Source: Nocardiopsis sp. CNR-923 (GTDB lineage Bacteria > Actinomycetota > Actinomycetes > Streptosporangiales > Streptosporangiaceae). From it: DNA of 64,000 nt. How positions within the stretch are numbered: the stretch's first letter is position 1; every line of letters starts with the position of its first letter. The DNA lies in the NCBI RefSeq assembly GCF_001942255.1, contig NZ_MKKC01000033.1:1-64000 (forward strand), given 5' to 3'. Positions 24,162 to 34,388 of the stretch are shown piece after piece. Made by a program: the position numbers and the translations under genes. Under the pieces are notes generated by a model. That model had not been told where the DNA came from. It saw only the letters and a program-made list of their open reading frames with translations, and ran no database searches.

Positions 24162-24327
24162 TTCCCCCGGTGCCTCTTCGCCCGCGGCCCACCCCGCCCG
24201 GGGCCCAAGAACTCCCGCCAACCTACACGGGGTCGGCGGCGCGTGGGATGTTTTCGACACGTTCGGGCGGATCGCCATGGGAGTGTCGGAGGGAAACGAC
24301 TACGAGATGTCCGGCCCGCACGGACCC

Positions 24328-24819
24328 TCAGTGACAGGCGCTGTCACGGAGAGTACGCGCGAGCGCGGCCAGTTGTCGTACCCCGTCCGAGCCGAGCGGG
24401 CCCAGGACGTGCTCGCGCAGCCGTTCGACGTGCTTGACGCGCACCTCGCCGATGAAGGCCAGGCCGGTCTCGGTGAGCGTCGCGTACACGACCCGGCGGT
24501 CGGAGTCGCAGGACTCCCGCTCCAGGTAGCCCTCACGCTCCAGCCGGTCGGCGAGTTTGGTGAAGCCGCCCGTGCTCAGGCTGACCTCGCGGGCCAGACG
24601 GCTCATCGGGAGGCGGTGGCCAGGGGTGCGCTGGAGCCGTATGAGCACCTCGAACCAGGGGCCGGCCATGTCCCGGCCGTCGGGCGTCACTCCGCCGAGC
24701 AACGCGGGCTGGAGGGCGTTCACCGCCTCGTGCACCAGGCCCCAGGCCGTGATGAGGTCGTCGTCACTGGGCGGTTCGGCCCCCGTGTCCGGCCTGGCAC
24801 CCGTCGTCCCCGCGGTCAT
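24328..24819 (-). CDS. MarR-family transcriptional regulator
   Basis: 163 residues. Winged helix: LPMSRLAREVSLSTGGFTKL as the recognition helix and the wing CDSDRRVVYATLTETG. Small-molecule-responsive dimeric regulator of neighbouring genes. It sits between the aminotransferase and the FAD oxidoreductase, all on the minus strand, and is preceded by an AT-rich imperfect palindrome (24866-24889). The ligand is likely an amine or its breakdown product, by context only. Confidence 0.88.
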   Translation of the reverse strand: MTAGTTGARPDTGAEPPSDDDLITAWGLVHEAVNALQPALLGGVTPDGRDMAGPWFEVLIRLQRTPGHRLPMSRLAREVSLSTGGFTKLADRLEREGYLERESCDSDRRVVYATLTETGLAFIGEVRVKHVERLREHVLGPLGSDGVRQLAALARTLRDSACH

Positions 24820-24865
24820 GTCCCCGTCCCCTCATGGACGTGTCACGCCCATTTCACCCACAAGA

Positions 24866-24889
24866 AGTATCTTCCCAGAAAATAATACT
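24866..24889 (-). promoter_or_regulatory. AT-rich promoter/operator before the MarR gene
   Basis: Half-sites AGTATCTTC (24866-24874) and GAAAATAATACT (24878-24889) form an imperfect inverted repeat in a strikingly AT-rich patch. On the minus strand TATTAT inside it is a good -10 box. It stands about 45 bases before the MarR start, fitting autoregulation. Confidence 0.5.
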
Positions 24890-25134
24890 CGATGGGCGAG
24901 ATGCGCACCAGCACGGTCGGACACGTGTGCCCGACGCGGAGGAGTACGCGTCGGCTGCCGCTGCACGGAGTCGAGGGGCCGCTCGGGGACGGCGGCCGTC
25001 GGAGGGGAACGTCCTCGGCCGTGTCCCCGCCGTGCCCCCGGACGACGGCGGGGACACCGACGGTCAGGGACTCGTCAGCGGCTACGCACCCTGCCGCGCG
25101 ACGCCCCGGCACGGCTCTCGCCGCGTTCCCATCA

Positions 25135-25177
25135 GTCGCAGGGGCCCCACCCCTCACACCTTCCTCGGCCCTGCGAC
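25135..25177 (-). terminator. terminator of the aminotransferase gene
   Basis: Perfect 9-base arms GTCGCAGGG (25135-25143) and CCCTGCGAC (25169-25177), about 45 bases past the aminotransferase stop. The rest of the 24890-25219 gap shows no gene. Confidence 0.5.
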
Positions 25178-25207
25178 AACCCCACCGCACGCGCCGCTCG
25201 CGACGGG

Positions 25208-25222
25208 CGGGCACACGCCCTA
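25208..25222 (-). repeat. GGGCGTGTGCCC arm at an aminotransferase stop (copy 3)
   Basis: On the minus strand the TAG stop of the aminotransferase is followed at once by GGCGTGTGCCC, the same arm seen after argC and after the FAD oxidoreductase, then by GCCCGTCGCG, the shared core in opposite orientation. A possible distant partner arm CGTGTGCCC lies near 24925. Confidence 0.5.
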
Positions 25223-26527
25223 GTGCCGCGCCGCCACCGCGTCCAAGGCTGCCGCGAGGGTGGAGACCAGGTGGTCGATCTGCTCCCACGCGATGACCAG
25301 CGGCGGCGAGACGAGCAGCGCCGTGGGCACCGGCCTCAGGATGACGCCGCGGGCACGCGCCTCGGCGAACACCTCCGCCGTGGTGATCCCCCGGTCGACG
25401 AGCGCCTCCCGCGTGAGCTCGACTGCGCCCATGACGCCGACCCCCGAGCGCACCTCCGCCACCAGCGGGTGGTCGGCCAGGGTGCGCAGCGCACTGTCGA
25501 GGTGACGCTCGACCTCCAGAGCCACGGTGAACAGGTCCTCGCGCTCCAGGATGTCCAGGTTGGCCATGGCCGCGGCGCAGCACGCGGGGTGCCCGGCGTA
25601 GGTGGTGCCGTGCAGGAACGCGTTGCCCGGTTCGTTCCAGAAGGGGTCGGCGATCCGCCCGCTGGTCACCACACCGCCCAGGGGCAGGTACCCGCTGGAG
25701 ACGCCCTTGGCGAACACGATCATGTCCGGGCTCACGCCGAAGCGCTCGATCCCGAACCAGTTGCCCATGCGGGCGAAGCCGCAGATGACGCTGTCCACGA
25801 CGAAGAGCACGCCGTACCTGCGGCAGATCCGCGCGACCTCGGCGAAGTAGTTCTCGGTCGGCGGGAACACGCCTCCGGCCCCGATGACCGGCTCGGCGAA
25901 GAAGGCCGCGACCCGGTCGGGACCCACGCGCAGGATCTCGGCCTCCAACGCCGCGGCGGAGTCGTGCCGGACCACGGAGGTGTCCTCCACGAGAGGGCCG
26001 AAGCCGGCGCGGAAGCGCTCCATGCCGATGATGCTGCTGCCGAAGCCGTGCAGGCCGTGGTATCCACCGGTGCGGCTGATCAGGTGGGTGCGCTGGGGCT
26101 GGCCCAGGACGTCCCAGTAGCGACGGGCGAGCTTGGTGGCGGTCTCGATCGACTCGCCGCCCCCGCAGGTCAGGATGACCTTGGCGTCGTCGACCGGTGC
26201 GTGCGCGGCCAGGCGCTCGCTCAGTTCCCGCGCGGGCCGGTTGGTGAAGTCGCCGTAGACGGTGTAGGCGTCGAGGGCACTGATCTGGCGATGCACCGCG
26301 TCCGCGATCTCGGTACGACCGTGCCCGACGTTGCAATACCAGAGGCTGGACGTGCCGTCCAGGTACCGGTCGCCGGCCGTGTCCCAGAGCCACACACCCT
26401 CCGCGCGCTCCACGACGAACTCGGGGCCCGCGGCCACGGTGTTCATGTCGCAGAAGGTGTGCCAGAGGCGGCTGGGCTCCCGGTGTTCCTTGGGGATGAG
26501 CGCGGACGAGACAACCGTTTCGGTCAT
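25220..26527 (-). CDS. class III PLP-dependent aminotransferase
   Basis: 435 residues. N-terminal YLDGTSSLWYCNVGHG, substrate/PLP region LTCGGGESIETATKLARRYW (GG before ES instead of the usual SGSEA), PLP Asp in VVDSVICGFARMGNW, Schiff-base Lys in VFAKGVSSGYLPLGG, and FLHGTTYAGHP. Resembles omega-amino-acid or diamine:pyruvate aminotransferases. With the MarR regulator and the FAD oxidoreductase downstream it probably takes part in amine or beta-amino-acid catabolism. The ATG at 26527 was chosen over an ATG ten codons earlier because alignment to the family begins near MTETVV. Confidence 0.88.
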   Translation of the reverse strand: MTETVVSSALIPKEHREPSRLWHTFCDMNTVAAGPEFVVERAEGVWLWDTAGDRYLDGTSSLWYCNVGHGRTEIADAVHRQISALDAYTVYGDFTNRPARELSERLAAHAPVDDAKVILTCGGGESIETATKLARRYWDVLGQPQRTHLISRTGGYHGLHGFGSSIIGMERFRAGFGPLVEDTSVVRHDSAAALEAEILRVGPDRVAAFFAEPVIGAGGVFPPTENYFAEVARICRRYGVLFVVDSVICGFARMGNWFGIERFGVSPDMIVFAKGVSSGYLPLGGVVTSGRIADPFWNEPGNAFLHGTTYAGHPACCAAAMANLDILEREDLFTVALEVERHLDSALRTLADHPLVAEVRSGVGVMGAVELTREALVDRGITTAEVFAEARARGVILRPVPTALLVSPPLVIAWEQIDHLVSTLAAALDAVAARH

Positions 26528-27096
26528 ATGGCGACCTCCGAGCCGAGTCATGCGCATGAGCGCAGCGGAAAACTCAGGTTGAACCGACCCACACCCGGGC
26601 CCCAGAGTGTGTCAGGTGCTTGCAGGCTAAGTTCTCCACCCGGCTGCTAGCAAGAGCCAAAACGATCCTTCATGCCCCGAAACCTAAACTTCATGCGCGC
26701 TACCCTTGGCAATCGTCGCCAAAACCCCCTCCACGCAGGAAAAACAGGGCAAGAATCCGATCAGAATCCGTGTCAGCGCGCTGAGGTTTTCGCCGTGCGC
26801 CGGGTGGCCGGGGCGACTGCGAGGCGCCCCGGCGACGCACCTTCTCACCCCGCACTCGGGGCTGCCCGGTTCGGGCCAGGGCCTGACTTCGGAACGGTCA
26901 CCCGAGGGGCGGTTCGGGCACCGGCGGGGTTCGCGGGGGTATGACCGCGCCGGAGGCGTCGTTCGAGGGTGGTGGAGGGTGACGAAGTGGGGGGCGCGCG
27001 CGGCGAGGAACGAGCGACGGGCGCCGCCGAGGACGAGGAATCCCCGCCGGCGCTGACCAGGGTCCGAAGCGAAGCGCAGGACCCAGCGAACACCGC
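26528..27096. other. 569-base gap upstream of the aminotransferase gene
   Basis: No convincing gene. The first 250 bases include a comparatively AT-rich patch (26640-26770, e.g. CCAAAACGATCC and AAAAACAGGGCAAG) that should hold the aminotransferase promoter. The 27000-27060 part, just past the pheT stop, has GCGCCG/CGGCGC arms that might end pheST transcription, but the hairpin is weak. Short open frames here show no codon bias or family resemblance. Confidence 0.4.
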
Positions 27097-29586
27097 CTAT
27101 GCGCGCGGCGCGGCTCCCGTGCGTTCGACGGCCCGGGCCACGGCCGCGTCGCGCGCGGCGGTGGCCTCCTCAGCGGTCAGCGTGCGGTCGTGGGCCCGGA
27201 AGCGCAGGGTGAAGGCGACCGACTTGCGGCCCTCCCCCACCTGCTCACCCGTGTACACGTCGAACAGCCGGACGCTCTCCAACAGTTCACCCGCGCCCTC
27301 GGTCAGGGCGTCGTTCACGGCCGCGGCCGGGACCGACTCGTCCACGACCAGCGCGACGTCCTGGATGGCCACCGGGTAGGTGGACACCACGGGCGCCACG
27401 GTCTTCGTGCGGGCCCGCTCGATGCGGTCGAGGTCGACCTCGACGGCGGCCGTGCGCTCTGGCAGGCCGAACGCCTTGACCGTGCGCGGGTGGAGCTCAC
27501 CGGCGTGCCCGACGAGCAGGCGCTCGCCGTCCACCCGGGTGAACAGCGCGGCGCACCGTCCGGGGTGCCAGGGGGCGTGCTGGTCGGCCTCGACCTCCAG
27601 CGGGACCCCGGCGATCCGGGCGATCTCACGCGCGACCTGGACGGCGTCGGCCCAGGAGGCCGCGCGGCCCGGCCCCCACCAGCCAGCGCGCTCGGCGTCG
27701 CCCGCCAGGACCGCGGCGACGCGGCGCGGCTGGTCGGGCAGCGCGGCGTCGATCCGGGCCAGCTCCTCCGCGCTGGGGCCACGGCCGACCGGCAGCAGCG
27801 GCGCGCGGGTCGCCCCGGGCTTGGGCAGGTAGACCAGGCCCGTCTCGAAGAGGGAAACGTCGGTGAAACCGCGGCCCACGTTGCGGGCCAGCGCCTTGAC
27901 CAGGCCCGGCAGCAGCGTGGTGCGCAGCAGCGGTTCCTCGTCGTTGAGCGGGTTGGCCAGGCGCAGGCTCGCGCGGCGGGCGTCGTCGGCGGGCAGCTGG
28001 AGCCCGTCGAGGTCGCGCTCACCGACGAACGGGTAGCTGAGCACCTCGTCGAACCCGGTCGCCGCCAGGGCCCGCCCGACCGCCCGACGCAGCCGCTGGC
28101 TGGCGGTCAGCCCGCGCCCGGAGGAGGCACGCGGCGGGATCGAGGGGATGTTCTCGTAGCCCTCGAACCGGATGACCTCCTCGGCCAGGTCGTTCGGGTC
28201 GGTCAGGTCGGGCCGCCAGGTCGGCGGGATCACCGACAGCTCGTCGCCGTCGACCTCGACCGCGCAGCCCACGAGGCCCAGCCACCTTTCCGTGGTTCCC
28301 TCGGGGTAGTCGACCCCGGCGACGGAGGACGCGTGGGCGGCGCCGATCCGGATCGGCTCGCGGGGCGTGGACCCGTCGAGGTGCGTGTAGGCGCTCTCGA
28401 CGTCGGCCCCGCCCAGCTCGCCGAGGAGCCGGACCGCACGGGTGGCCGCGGCCAGCTGCACCTGGGAGTCGATGCCGCGCTCGAAGCGGCGGGAGGACTC
28501 CGAGGACAGCTGGTGGCGGCGCGAGGTGCGGGCGATGTGCATCGCCTCGAAGTGCGCGGCCTCCACCAGGACTTCGGTCGTGGTCAGGGAGATCTCCGTG
28601 GACACGCCGCCCATGACGCCCGCGATGTTGATCGGCCCGGACGGGTCGGCGATGACGATGTCGTCGGGGGCCAGGGCCCGCTGGGCGTGGTCCAGGGTCT
28701 CCAGTTTCTCGCCCTGCGCGGCGGCGCGCACGGCCAGGCCGCCCCTGAGCCGGGCGCGGTCCCAGGCGTGCAGCGGCTGGCCGAGTTCGAGCATCACGTA
28801 GTTGGTGACGTCGACGGCCAGGGAGATGGGACGCACGCCGCTCTGGTGCAGGCGGCGGCGCATCCACATCGGGGTGGGCGCCTGCGGGTCGAACCCGGTG
28901 ACGCCGCGCAGGACGTAGCGGTCGCACAGTCGCGCGTCGGTCTCGGCGGGGTGCCCCTGACCGGTGGGCGCGGGGACGTCGAGCGCCGCCGGGTCGCGCA
29001 GGTCCGCCCCGTACAGGGCGGCGACGTCGCGGGCGACACCGCGCATGGACAGCGCGTATCCGCGGTCCGGGGTGACGGCGATGTCGAGGACGTCCTCGCG
29101 CAGCCCGAGTGGGCCCACGGCGTCCGCGCCGGGTTCGCCGAAGCCCTGGGGCAGGACGATGATGCCGTCCGGGTCCTCCCACAGCCCCAGCTCCGGGGGG
29201 GAGCAGATCATGCCCGCGGACATCCTGCCGTAGGTCTTGCGGGCTCCGATGCTGAAGCCGCCTGGCAGCACCGCGCCGGGCAGCGACACGACGACGAGGT
29301 CGCCCTCGACGAAGTTGCGGGCGCCGCAGACGATCTCCTGCGGCTCTCCGGTGCCGTTGGCCGATCCGACGTCCACCCGGCAGAACCGGATGGGCTTCTT
29401 GTATTCGGTGAGCTCCTCGATCTCCAGCACACGGCCGAGGACGATCGGCCCGGTGAGGTCGGAGCCGAGCTCGTCGACGGTCTCGACCTCCAGGCCGGCC
29501 AGGGTGAGCCGGGCGGCGAGGTCGCGAGCGGTGACGTCGGACGGAAGGTCCACGTACTCCCGCAGCCAGGTCATGGGGACGCGCAT
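27097..29586 (-). CDS. pheT: phenylalanyl-tRNA synthetase beta subunit
   Basis: 829 residues, intact and full length. Order of domains: N-terminal B1 ([11 protein letters not shown]), tRNA-binding OB fold ([16 protein letters not shown]), B3/B4 editing region ([19 protein letters not shown] upstream; [20 protein letters not shown]), B5 ([33 protein letters not shown]), catalytic-like core, and C-terminal ferredoxin-fold anticodon-binding domain ([35 protein letters not shown]). Forms the alpha2beta2 enzyme with PheS and edits mischarged Tyr-tRNA-Phe. The ATG overlaps the pheS stop (ATGA). Confidence 0.96.
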   Translation of the reverse strand: MRVPMTWLREYVDLPSDVTARDLAARLTLAGLEVETVDELGSDLTGPIVLGRVLEIEELTEYKKPIRFCRVDVGSANGTGEPQEIVCGARNFVEGDLVVVSLPGAVLPGGFSIGARKTYGRMSAGMICSPPELGLWEDPDGIIVLPQGFGEPGADAVGPLGLREDVLDIAVTPDRGYALSMRGVARDVAALYGADLRDPAALDVPAPTGQGHPAETDARLCDRYVLRGVTGFDPQAPTPMWMRRRLHQSGVRPISLAVDVTNYVMLELGQPLHAWDRARLRGGLAVRAAAQGEKLETLDHAQRALAPDDIVIADPSGPINIAGVMGGVSTEISLTTTEVLVEAAHFEAMHIARTSRRHQLSSESSRRFERGIDSQVQLAAATRAVRLLGELGGADVESAYTHLDGSTPREPIRIGAAHASSVAGVDYPEGTTERWLGLVGCAVEVDGDELSVIPPTWRPDLTDPNDLAEEVIRFEGYENIPSIPPRASSGRGLTASQRLRRAVGRALAATGFDEVLSYPFVGERDLDGLQLPADDARRASLRLANPLNDEEPLLRTTLLPGLVKALARNVGRGFTDVSLFETGLVYLPKPGATRAPLLPVGRGPSAEELARIDAALPDQPRRVAAVLAGDAERAGWWGPGRAASWADAVQVAREIARIAGVPLEVEADQHAPWHPGRCAALFTRVDGERLLVGHAGELHPRTVKAFGLPERTAAVEVDLDRIERARTKTVAPVVSTYPVAIQDVALVVDESVPAAAVNDALTEGAGELLESVRLFDVYTGEQVGEGRKSVAFTLRFRAHDRTLTAEEATAARDAAVARAVERTGAAPRA

Positions 29587-30703
29587 CAGTTCTCACTCCC
29601 GAACGCGAGGTGAAGCGGACGTCGCCCTCGACCATGTCGTGCATGTCGCGCACGCCGTGCGCGAACATCAGTGTCCGTTCGATTCCCAGGCCGAAGGCCC
29701 AGCCGCTGTACACCTCGGGGTCCACCCCGGCGGCGGTGAGCACGCGGGGGTTGACCACACCGCAGCCGCCGATCTCGATCCAGCCCTCGCTGGAGCAGGT
29801 ACGGCACGGCGCGTCCGCGTTTCCCACGGACGCGCCCCGGCACGCGAAGCACTCCATGTCCACCTCGGCGGACGGCTCGGTGAACGGGAAGTAGGAGGCG
29901 CGGAACCGGGTCCTCAAACCCGCGCCGAACATGCCGTGCACGAACGCGTCGATGGCGCCGCGCAGGTGCGCCAGGGTGATGCCCTCGTCCACGACCAGGC
30001 CCTCCAGCTGGTGGAAGACCGGGCTGTGCGTGGCGTCGAGCTCGTCGGTGCGGAAGGTCTTGCCGGGCGCGACCACGTAGACCGGGAGCTCGCGGTCGAG
30101 CAGGGCGCGCACCTGCACCGGCGAGGTGTGCGTGCGCATGACCAGCCCGGACTCGCCGCCCTCGGGGCCGCGCACGAAGAAGGTGTCCTGCATGGTGCGG
30201 GCCGGGTGGTCGGGCAGGAAGTTGAGGGCGTCGAAGTTGAACCACTCCGCCTCGACCTCGGGCCCCTCGGCGATCTCGAACCCCATGCCGACGAAGATGT
30301 CGGCCATCCGCTCGGCGACGGTGGTCAACGGGTGCCGCGCACCGCGCGCGGCGCGGTCCCAGGGCAGGGTGACGTCGACCCGCTCCTCGACGAGGACGCG
30401 CTCGTCGCGCTCGACCTCCAGGACGGCCTGGCGGGCCTTGAGGGCCTGGCCCACGTCGCGGCGGGCCCCGCCCACGCGCTTGCCCGCGTCGGCCTTGGCG
30501 GCCGGGGGCAGCGCGCCGATCTCCCGGTTGGCCAGCGCCAGCGGGGAGCGGTCCGAGGCGTGCGCGAGCCGGACCTGCTTGAGTTCGTCGAGGTCTCGGG
30601 CTGCCTCGACGGCGGCCAGAGCCTCCTCACGCATACGGGCGACCTCGTCGGGGTGCAGGGGGGTCACCTCGACGGGGTCGAAGGAATCGTTCGGTGCAGA
30701 CAT
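29586..30703 (-). CDS. pheS: phenylalanyl-tRNA synthetase alpha subunit (one frameshift)
   Basis: 372 residues when corrected. Coiled-coil tRNA-binding N-terminus, then class II catalytic motifs: [71 protein letters not shown], and motif 3 [15 protein letters not shown]. The last seven residues are out of frame: near 29610 the minus strand reads ACCTCGCG where ACCCTCGCG gives TLAFGSEN followed by TGA overlapping the pheT ATG. A C is missing from a CCC run. No T-box or Phe-rich leader peptide is visible in the 170 bases upstream. Confidence 0.95.
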
Positions 30704-30862
30704 GGTTGGTTGCCTCGCCGCCGGACCCCGTGACGGGGGCGGGCGGCAGTCACGGTCCGCCTCGGGGGCGGACGAAGCCGACAGGACGAGCACGAGCGGG
30801 GCGCCCGGGTGACGGTGCCGCCGCCGGGCCCGAGCACGCTGGAACGCCCGCCGGGGCCGAAG

Positions 30863-30878
30863 GTCTGAGCGCTCAGAC
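30863..30878. repeat. perfect 16-base palindrome over a stop codon
   Basis: GTCTGAGC followed directly by GCTCAGAC, with no loop, covering the TGA of the PAS histidine kinase gene. With no loop it is a poor hairpin; a protein-binding site regulating pheS (start 160 bases on) is possible. Confidence 0.5.
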
Positions 30879-32112
30879 GAACTCGGGTGTCCCGGCGGGC
30901 ATGGTAAATCGGAACTCGGCGCCGCCGCTGGGGCGCGCCCGACGGTGATCGTGCCGCCGTGGGCCTCGACGAGGCCCTTGACGATGAACAGCCCGAGGCC
31001 GGTCCCGCTCCGGTGCTTGCTGCGCCAGAACTGACGGAAGACGCGCGGAATGGTCTCGGGCGCTATGCCCTGGCCCTCGTCGCGCACCGACACCGCTGCT
31101 CCTCCTTCACACGGCTCGATCACCACACTGACAGTACCAGCGCCGTGCCGCACCCCGTTTTCCACGAGGTTCGACAGGATCTGGCCGAGTTTGTCGGCGT
31201 CGAGCCACATCTGCGGGAGCTCCCCGCGGGTCTCGACGCGGAACCGCTCCTCCGACTCCCCGGCGGCGACCCGCCCGGCGACCACCCGCCGCACCGCGTC
31301 GGGGAGGTCGACGACCTGGCGGCGCACCTCCAGGCGTCCGGACTCGATCCTGGAGACGTCGAGCAGGTCGTGGATCAGGCGCGTGACGCGGTCGGCGTCG
31401 GCGTTGACCGTCTCCAGCATGAACAGCTTCTGCTTGTCGGTGAGCCGTTCCCATTTCGTCAACAGGGTGGAGGTGAAACCCTTGACGCTGGTCAGGGGCG
31501 AGCGGAGTTCGTGGGCGACCTCCGAGACGAGGTCGGCGCGGCTGCGGTCGGCGCTGGTGGCGGCGTCCCTGAGAGTGACGACGAGGCGGACGAGGTCCCC
31601 GCCGGGGCGGGCGCGGACGTACCGGGCGGCGACGAGGATCTCGCGGTCGTCGGGCAGGTAGAGGGCACGCTCGGCCTGGCGGACGCGGTCGCGGTCGCGC
31701 CGTAGGGGTCGCTGGCGTCCCACCAGTCGTGGCCGTCGGGGCCGACGAGGGGGAGGACCTCGCGGAAGTGACGGCCCAGGGCGGTGCGGGCGGGGGTGGC
31801 GGTCAGGTGTGCCGCCTGGGCGTTGAACAGGACGACGCGGCCGCGCGCGTCGGCGACCACGACCCCGTCGGGGAGGTCGTCGGCGTGGAGGGGCGCTCCT
31901 CCGGGCCCGCCGGAGACGCCGTCGACGTCCCACAGGTCGGTGGCGCCGGCGTCCGTCGCACGCGCGGAACGAACGCCCGGATCGTGCGTATTCTCCGATT
32001 CATGGGGAATGTCGGTGACTGGTTCGGCCCCTCGCCCGGGGTCCCCCGCGGAGTGCCCGGTCCCGTCGCCTGACTCCTCCGCCGGGTGATCCGCCTGCCG
32101 GCCGCTGCCCAC
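30873..32112 (-). CDS. PAS-domain sensor histidine kinase (two frameshifts)
   Basis: About 413 residues after correction. No membrane segment is visible. PAS-like domain first (DDLPDGVVVADARGRVVLFN, LGRHFREVLPLVG), then HisKA with phospho-His in SEVAHELRSPLTSVKGFTS, N box KLGQILSNLVENGVRHGAGT, and G box RSGTGLGLFIVKGLVEAHGG. Frame changes lie near 31690 (DPYGATATD then RVRQAERALYL) and near 30935 (VGRAP then GGAEFRFTMPAGTPEFV, ending at TGA 30873). No response regulator gene is adjacent, so its partner is elsewhere. GTG start at 32112 after GGGGAGAGGC. Sits between rRNA methyltransferase and pheST on the same strand. Confidence 0.85.
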
Positions 32113-32592
32113 GCCTCTCCCCGCTCCCCTTGAAGATCCACGACCGCCCGCCTTCGGGCCCAGGACCGCTGACCGATGGCGTGCGACTCACGTCCGCGAG
32201 CGCCACCGCAGGTTGTCTACCCTGCACTCCGACCTGATACGCCTGGTCGGCCGGGTTCGGGCGTCCGACGGTCGACGAGCGTACAAGCACTCCCCGAGCG
32301 CACCGCGATCCGGAAACCGGGCTCCTCCCCGGACGGCGCGACGCGTGCTCACACGGTGTCGTCAAGCCTGCCCGGCCGAGGTGGCCCACCGCACCACCCC
32401 ACCCGTCACCCGGGTCGGCGGTCAGGCGGCTACGCGGTATCCGCATAGGCGGCGGCTTCGCAACGACCCTACCGTCACCCACCGCCCGCGCAGGCGCGTT
32501 CCGCGGCGATGACGTGTGGTTCGGACGCCGAGGGGGCGCCTCGGCGCGCTACGCGGAGTGATCACGGGCTTCGTTCGCCTCGGACCTCGGCG
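32113..32592. other. 480-base gap between kinase and rRNA methyltransferase genes
   Basis: No gene is convincing on either strand. The gap must carry the kinase promoter on the minus strand; a weak candidate is TTGCGA about 17 bases before ATACCG near 32440-32465. I see no clear terminator hairpin for the infC-rplT operon. Confidence 0.35.
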
Positions 32593-33450
32593 TCAGTCGC
32601 CAGGGCTCCGGGGGCGTCGCTGCTGACGGGCGGTGGTGTAGAGACAGACCGCGGCGGCCGTGGCCAGATTGAGGCTTTCGGCCCCGCCGTAGATCGGGAC
32701 GCTGACCGCGCCGTCGGTGAGGGCGACGGTCTCCTCGGGCAGCCCCCAGGCCTCGTTGCCGAAGACCCAGCCCACCGGGCCGTCGAGATCGCCCCCGTCG
32801 GCGACCCCGTGCAGGTCGCGCGGGCCGCCACCGTCTGCGGCCCACACCGCCGCGCCCCGCCCGCGCAGGAAGTTCACGGCCCGGGAGACCGGAACGCCGA
32901 CGACCACCGGGAGGTGGAAGAGGCTTCCCGCGGAGGCGCGCACGCACTTGCCGTTGTAGGGGTCGACGGAGGCGTCGGTGAAGACGACGACGTCGGCCCC
33001 GGCCGCGTCGGCGGTCCGCAGGACGGTGCCCGCGTTGCCCGGGTCGCGCACGTGCGAGAGCACGACCGCCAGCCGGACCTCGCCGACCCGGTCGAGGGGA
33101 ACGTCGACGAACTCGCAGACCGCGATGATCCCCTGGGGGGTCACGGTCTGGGCCAGCTCCGACATCACGTCGAGACTGACCTGGTGGGTGGGGACGTCGG
33201 CCGCGCGGGCCGCGTCCACCAGATCGATGTGGCGCTGCATGGCCTCCGCCGTGGCGAAGACCTCGACCACGCCCGCGCCGGTTCCCGCGTGGGACCGGCC
33301 GTCGTCGGCCGCGGCGGCCAGGGCCTCCCGGACCGCCTGCGGCCCCTCCGCCAGGAAGCGTCGCTCACGCTGACGGAAGGTGCGCTTGGCGAGCCGCCGA
33401 ACCCCCTTGATCCTGGGCGAACGGATGCTCGTGAACTCGTGGCTCGCCAT
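32593..33450 (-). CDS. SpoU-family rRNA 2'-O-methyltransferase
   Basis: 285 residues. N-terminal substrate-binding domain (KRTFRQRERRFLAEGPQAVREA) followed by the SPOUT knot methylase with the three family motifs: LSHVRDPGNAGTVLRTADAA, VGWVFGNEAWGLPEE and VPIYGGAESLNLATAAAVCL. Transfers a methyl group from SAM to ribose in rRNA; TsnR/RlmB-like, exact site unknown. The ATG at 33450 is 20 bases past the rplT stop, so it is probably the last gene of the infC-rpmI-rplT operon, a common actinobacterial arrangement. Confidence 0.92.
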   Translation of the reverse strand: MASHEFTSIRSPRIKGVRRLAKRTFRQRERRFLAEGPQAVREALAAAADDGRSHAGTGAGVVEVFATAEAMQRHIDLVDAARAADVPTHQVSLDVMSELAQTVTPQGIIAVCEFVDVPLDRVGEVRLAVVLSHVRDPGNAGTVLRTADAAGADVVVFTDASVDPYNGKCVRASAGSLFHLPVVVGVPVSRAVNFLRGRGAAVWAADGGGPRDLHGVADGGDLDGPVGWVFGNEAWGLPEETVALTDGAVSVPIYGGAESLNLATAAAVCLYTTARQQRRPRSPGD

Positions 33451-33470
33451 CGCGTCGTCTCCCGAGGGCG

Positions 33471-33839
33471 TCAGGCGGCGGTGGCGGGAAGGGCCTGCTT
33501 GGCCTTCTCCACCAGGGCGGCGAACGCGGCCTCGTCGTTGACGGCCAGTTCGGCCAGCATGCGACGGTCGACCTCGATGCCGGCCAGCTTCAGGCCCTGC
33601 ATGAGCCGGTTGTAGGTCAGGCCGTTGGCGCGGGAGGCGGCGTTGATGCGCTGGATCCACAGACGACGGAACTGCCCCTTGCGGTCCTTGCGGTCCCGGT
33701 AGGAGTAGGTCATCGAGTGGAGCATCTGCTCCTTGGCCTTGCGGTACAGGCGCGAGCGCTGACCGCGGTAACCACTGGCGCGGTCGAGGACGACCTTGCG
33801 CTTCTTCTTGGCGTTGAGAGCCCGCTTCACGCGTGCCAC
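33471..33839 (-). CDS. rplT: 50S ribosomal protein L20
   Basis: 122 residues, normal length, very basic N-terminus ([34 protein letters not shown]) and the conserved [20 protein letters not shown]. Binds 23S rRNA early in 50S assembly and in many bacteria represses its own operon. GTG start at 33839 with GGGAG seven bases upstream. Third gene of infC-rpmI-rplT. Confidence 0.97.
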   Translation of the reverse strand: MARVKRALNAKKKRKVVLDRASGYRGQRSRLYRKAKEQMLHSMTYSYRDRKDRKGQFRRLWIQRINAASRANGLTYNRLMQGLKLAGIEVDRRMLAELAVNDEAAFAALVEKAKQALPATAA

Positions 33840-34005
33840 TGTGACTCCCTCGTTGTCTCTTCCGGCGCGCACGGCGCGCCGACCGGCCCGGCTTCGGCGA
33901 GCCCGGCGGCCGTGGTCGCTTCAGGTTGTTCTCCTCCGGGGCCGTCACCGCGCCGAACGCGTCGGCCGCGCGGGCACTCCCAGACGGGAGGAGAAAGGGT
34001 TCGGC

Positions 34006-34200
34006 CTACTTGCCGAGGAGCTTCTTGATGCTCTTGGTGTCGGCGGGAGCGAGCACGGTCTCGTTGCTCAGCTTGCGCTTGCGCTTGGAGGTCTTGTGCT
34101 CAAGGATGTGGTTCTTGTTGGCACGGCGGCGCATGATCTTGCCGGAGCCGGTGACCTTGAAACGGTCCTTGGCTCCGCTGTGGGACTTGTTCTTCGGCAT
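34006..34200 (-). CDS. rpmI: 50S ribosomal protein L35
   Basis: 64 residues, full length: MPKNKSHSGAKDRFKVTGSG at the start and HKTSKRKRKLSNE. Small basic protein of the large subunit. Lies between infC and rplT; a strong hairpin (34228-34254) stands 28 bases before its ATG. Confidence 0.96.
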   Translation of the reverse strand: MPKNKSHSGAKDRFKVTGSGKIMRRRANKNHILEHKTSKRKRKLSNETVLAPADTKSIKKLLGK

Positions 34201-34227
34201 GTCGCCGTCGTCTCCTACTCCGTCGGC

Positions 34228-34254
34228 GCGTCACCAGCGGTGGGCTGGTGACGC
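34228..34254 (-). promoter_or_regulatory. 11-bp hairpin between infC and rpmI
   Basis: Perfect stem GCGTCACCAGC (34228-34238) and GCTGGTGACGC (34244-34254), loop GGTGG. It is in the infC-rpmI spacer, the place where L20 control elements sit in other bacteria, and lacks a T-run, so read-through with translational control or RNA processing is as likely as termination. Confidence 0.55.
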
Positions 34255-34388
34255 GGTTCTTCCGCTGCTATGGCGGGCCCCGGCGCGCCGTCCGACCGAC
34301 GCTTCCGGACCGTTCGCGCACAGCCCGCCCCACCACCCGGCTTCCGCTCTCACGGCGACCGGGCGGTGGGGGACTTCCCCTGACGCCG

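Noticed and set aside
27190-29613. Plus-strand open frame of 807 codons opposite pheT
   Set aside because: Shadow of the intact pheT gene; no ribosome site and no recognisable domain.
30704-30862. T-box or Phe-rich leader peptide before pheS
   Set aside because: No T-box sequence or specifier loop, and the short frames contain no Phe runs.
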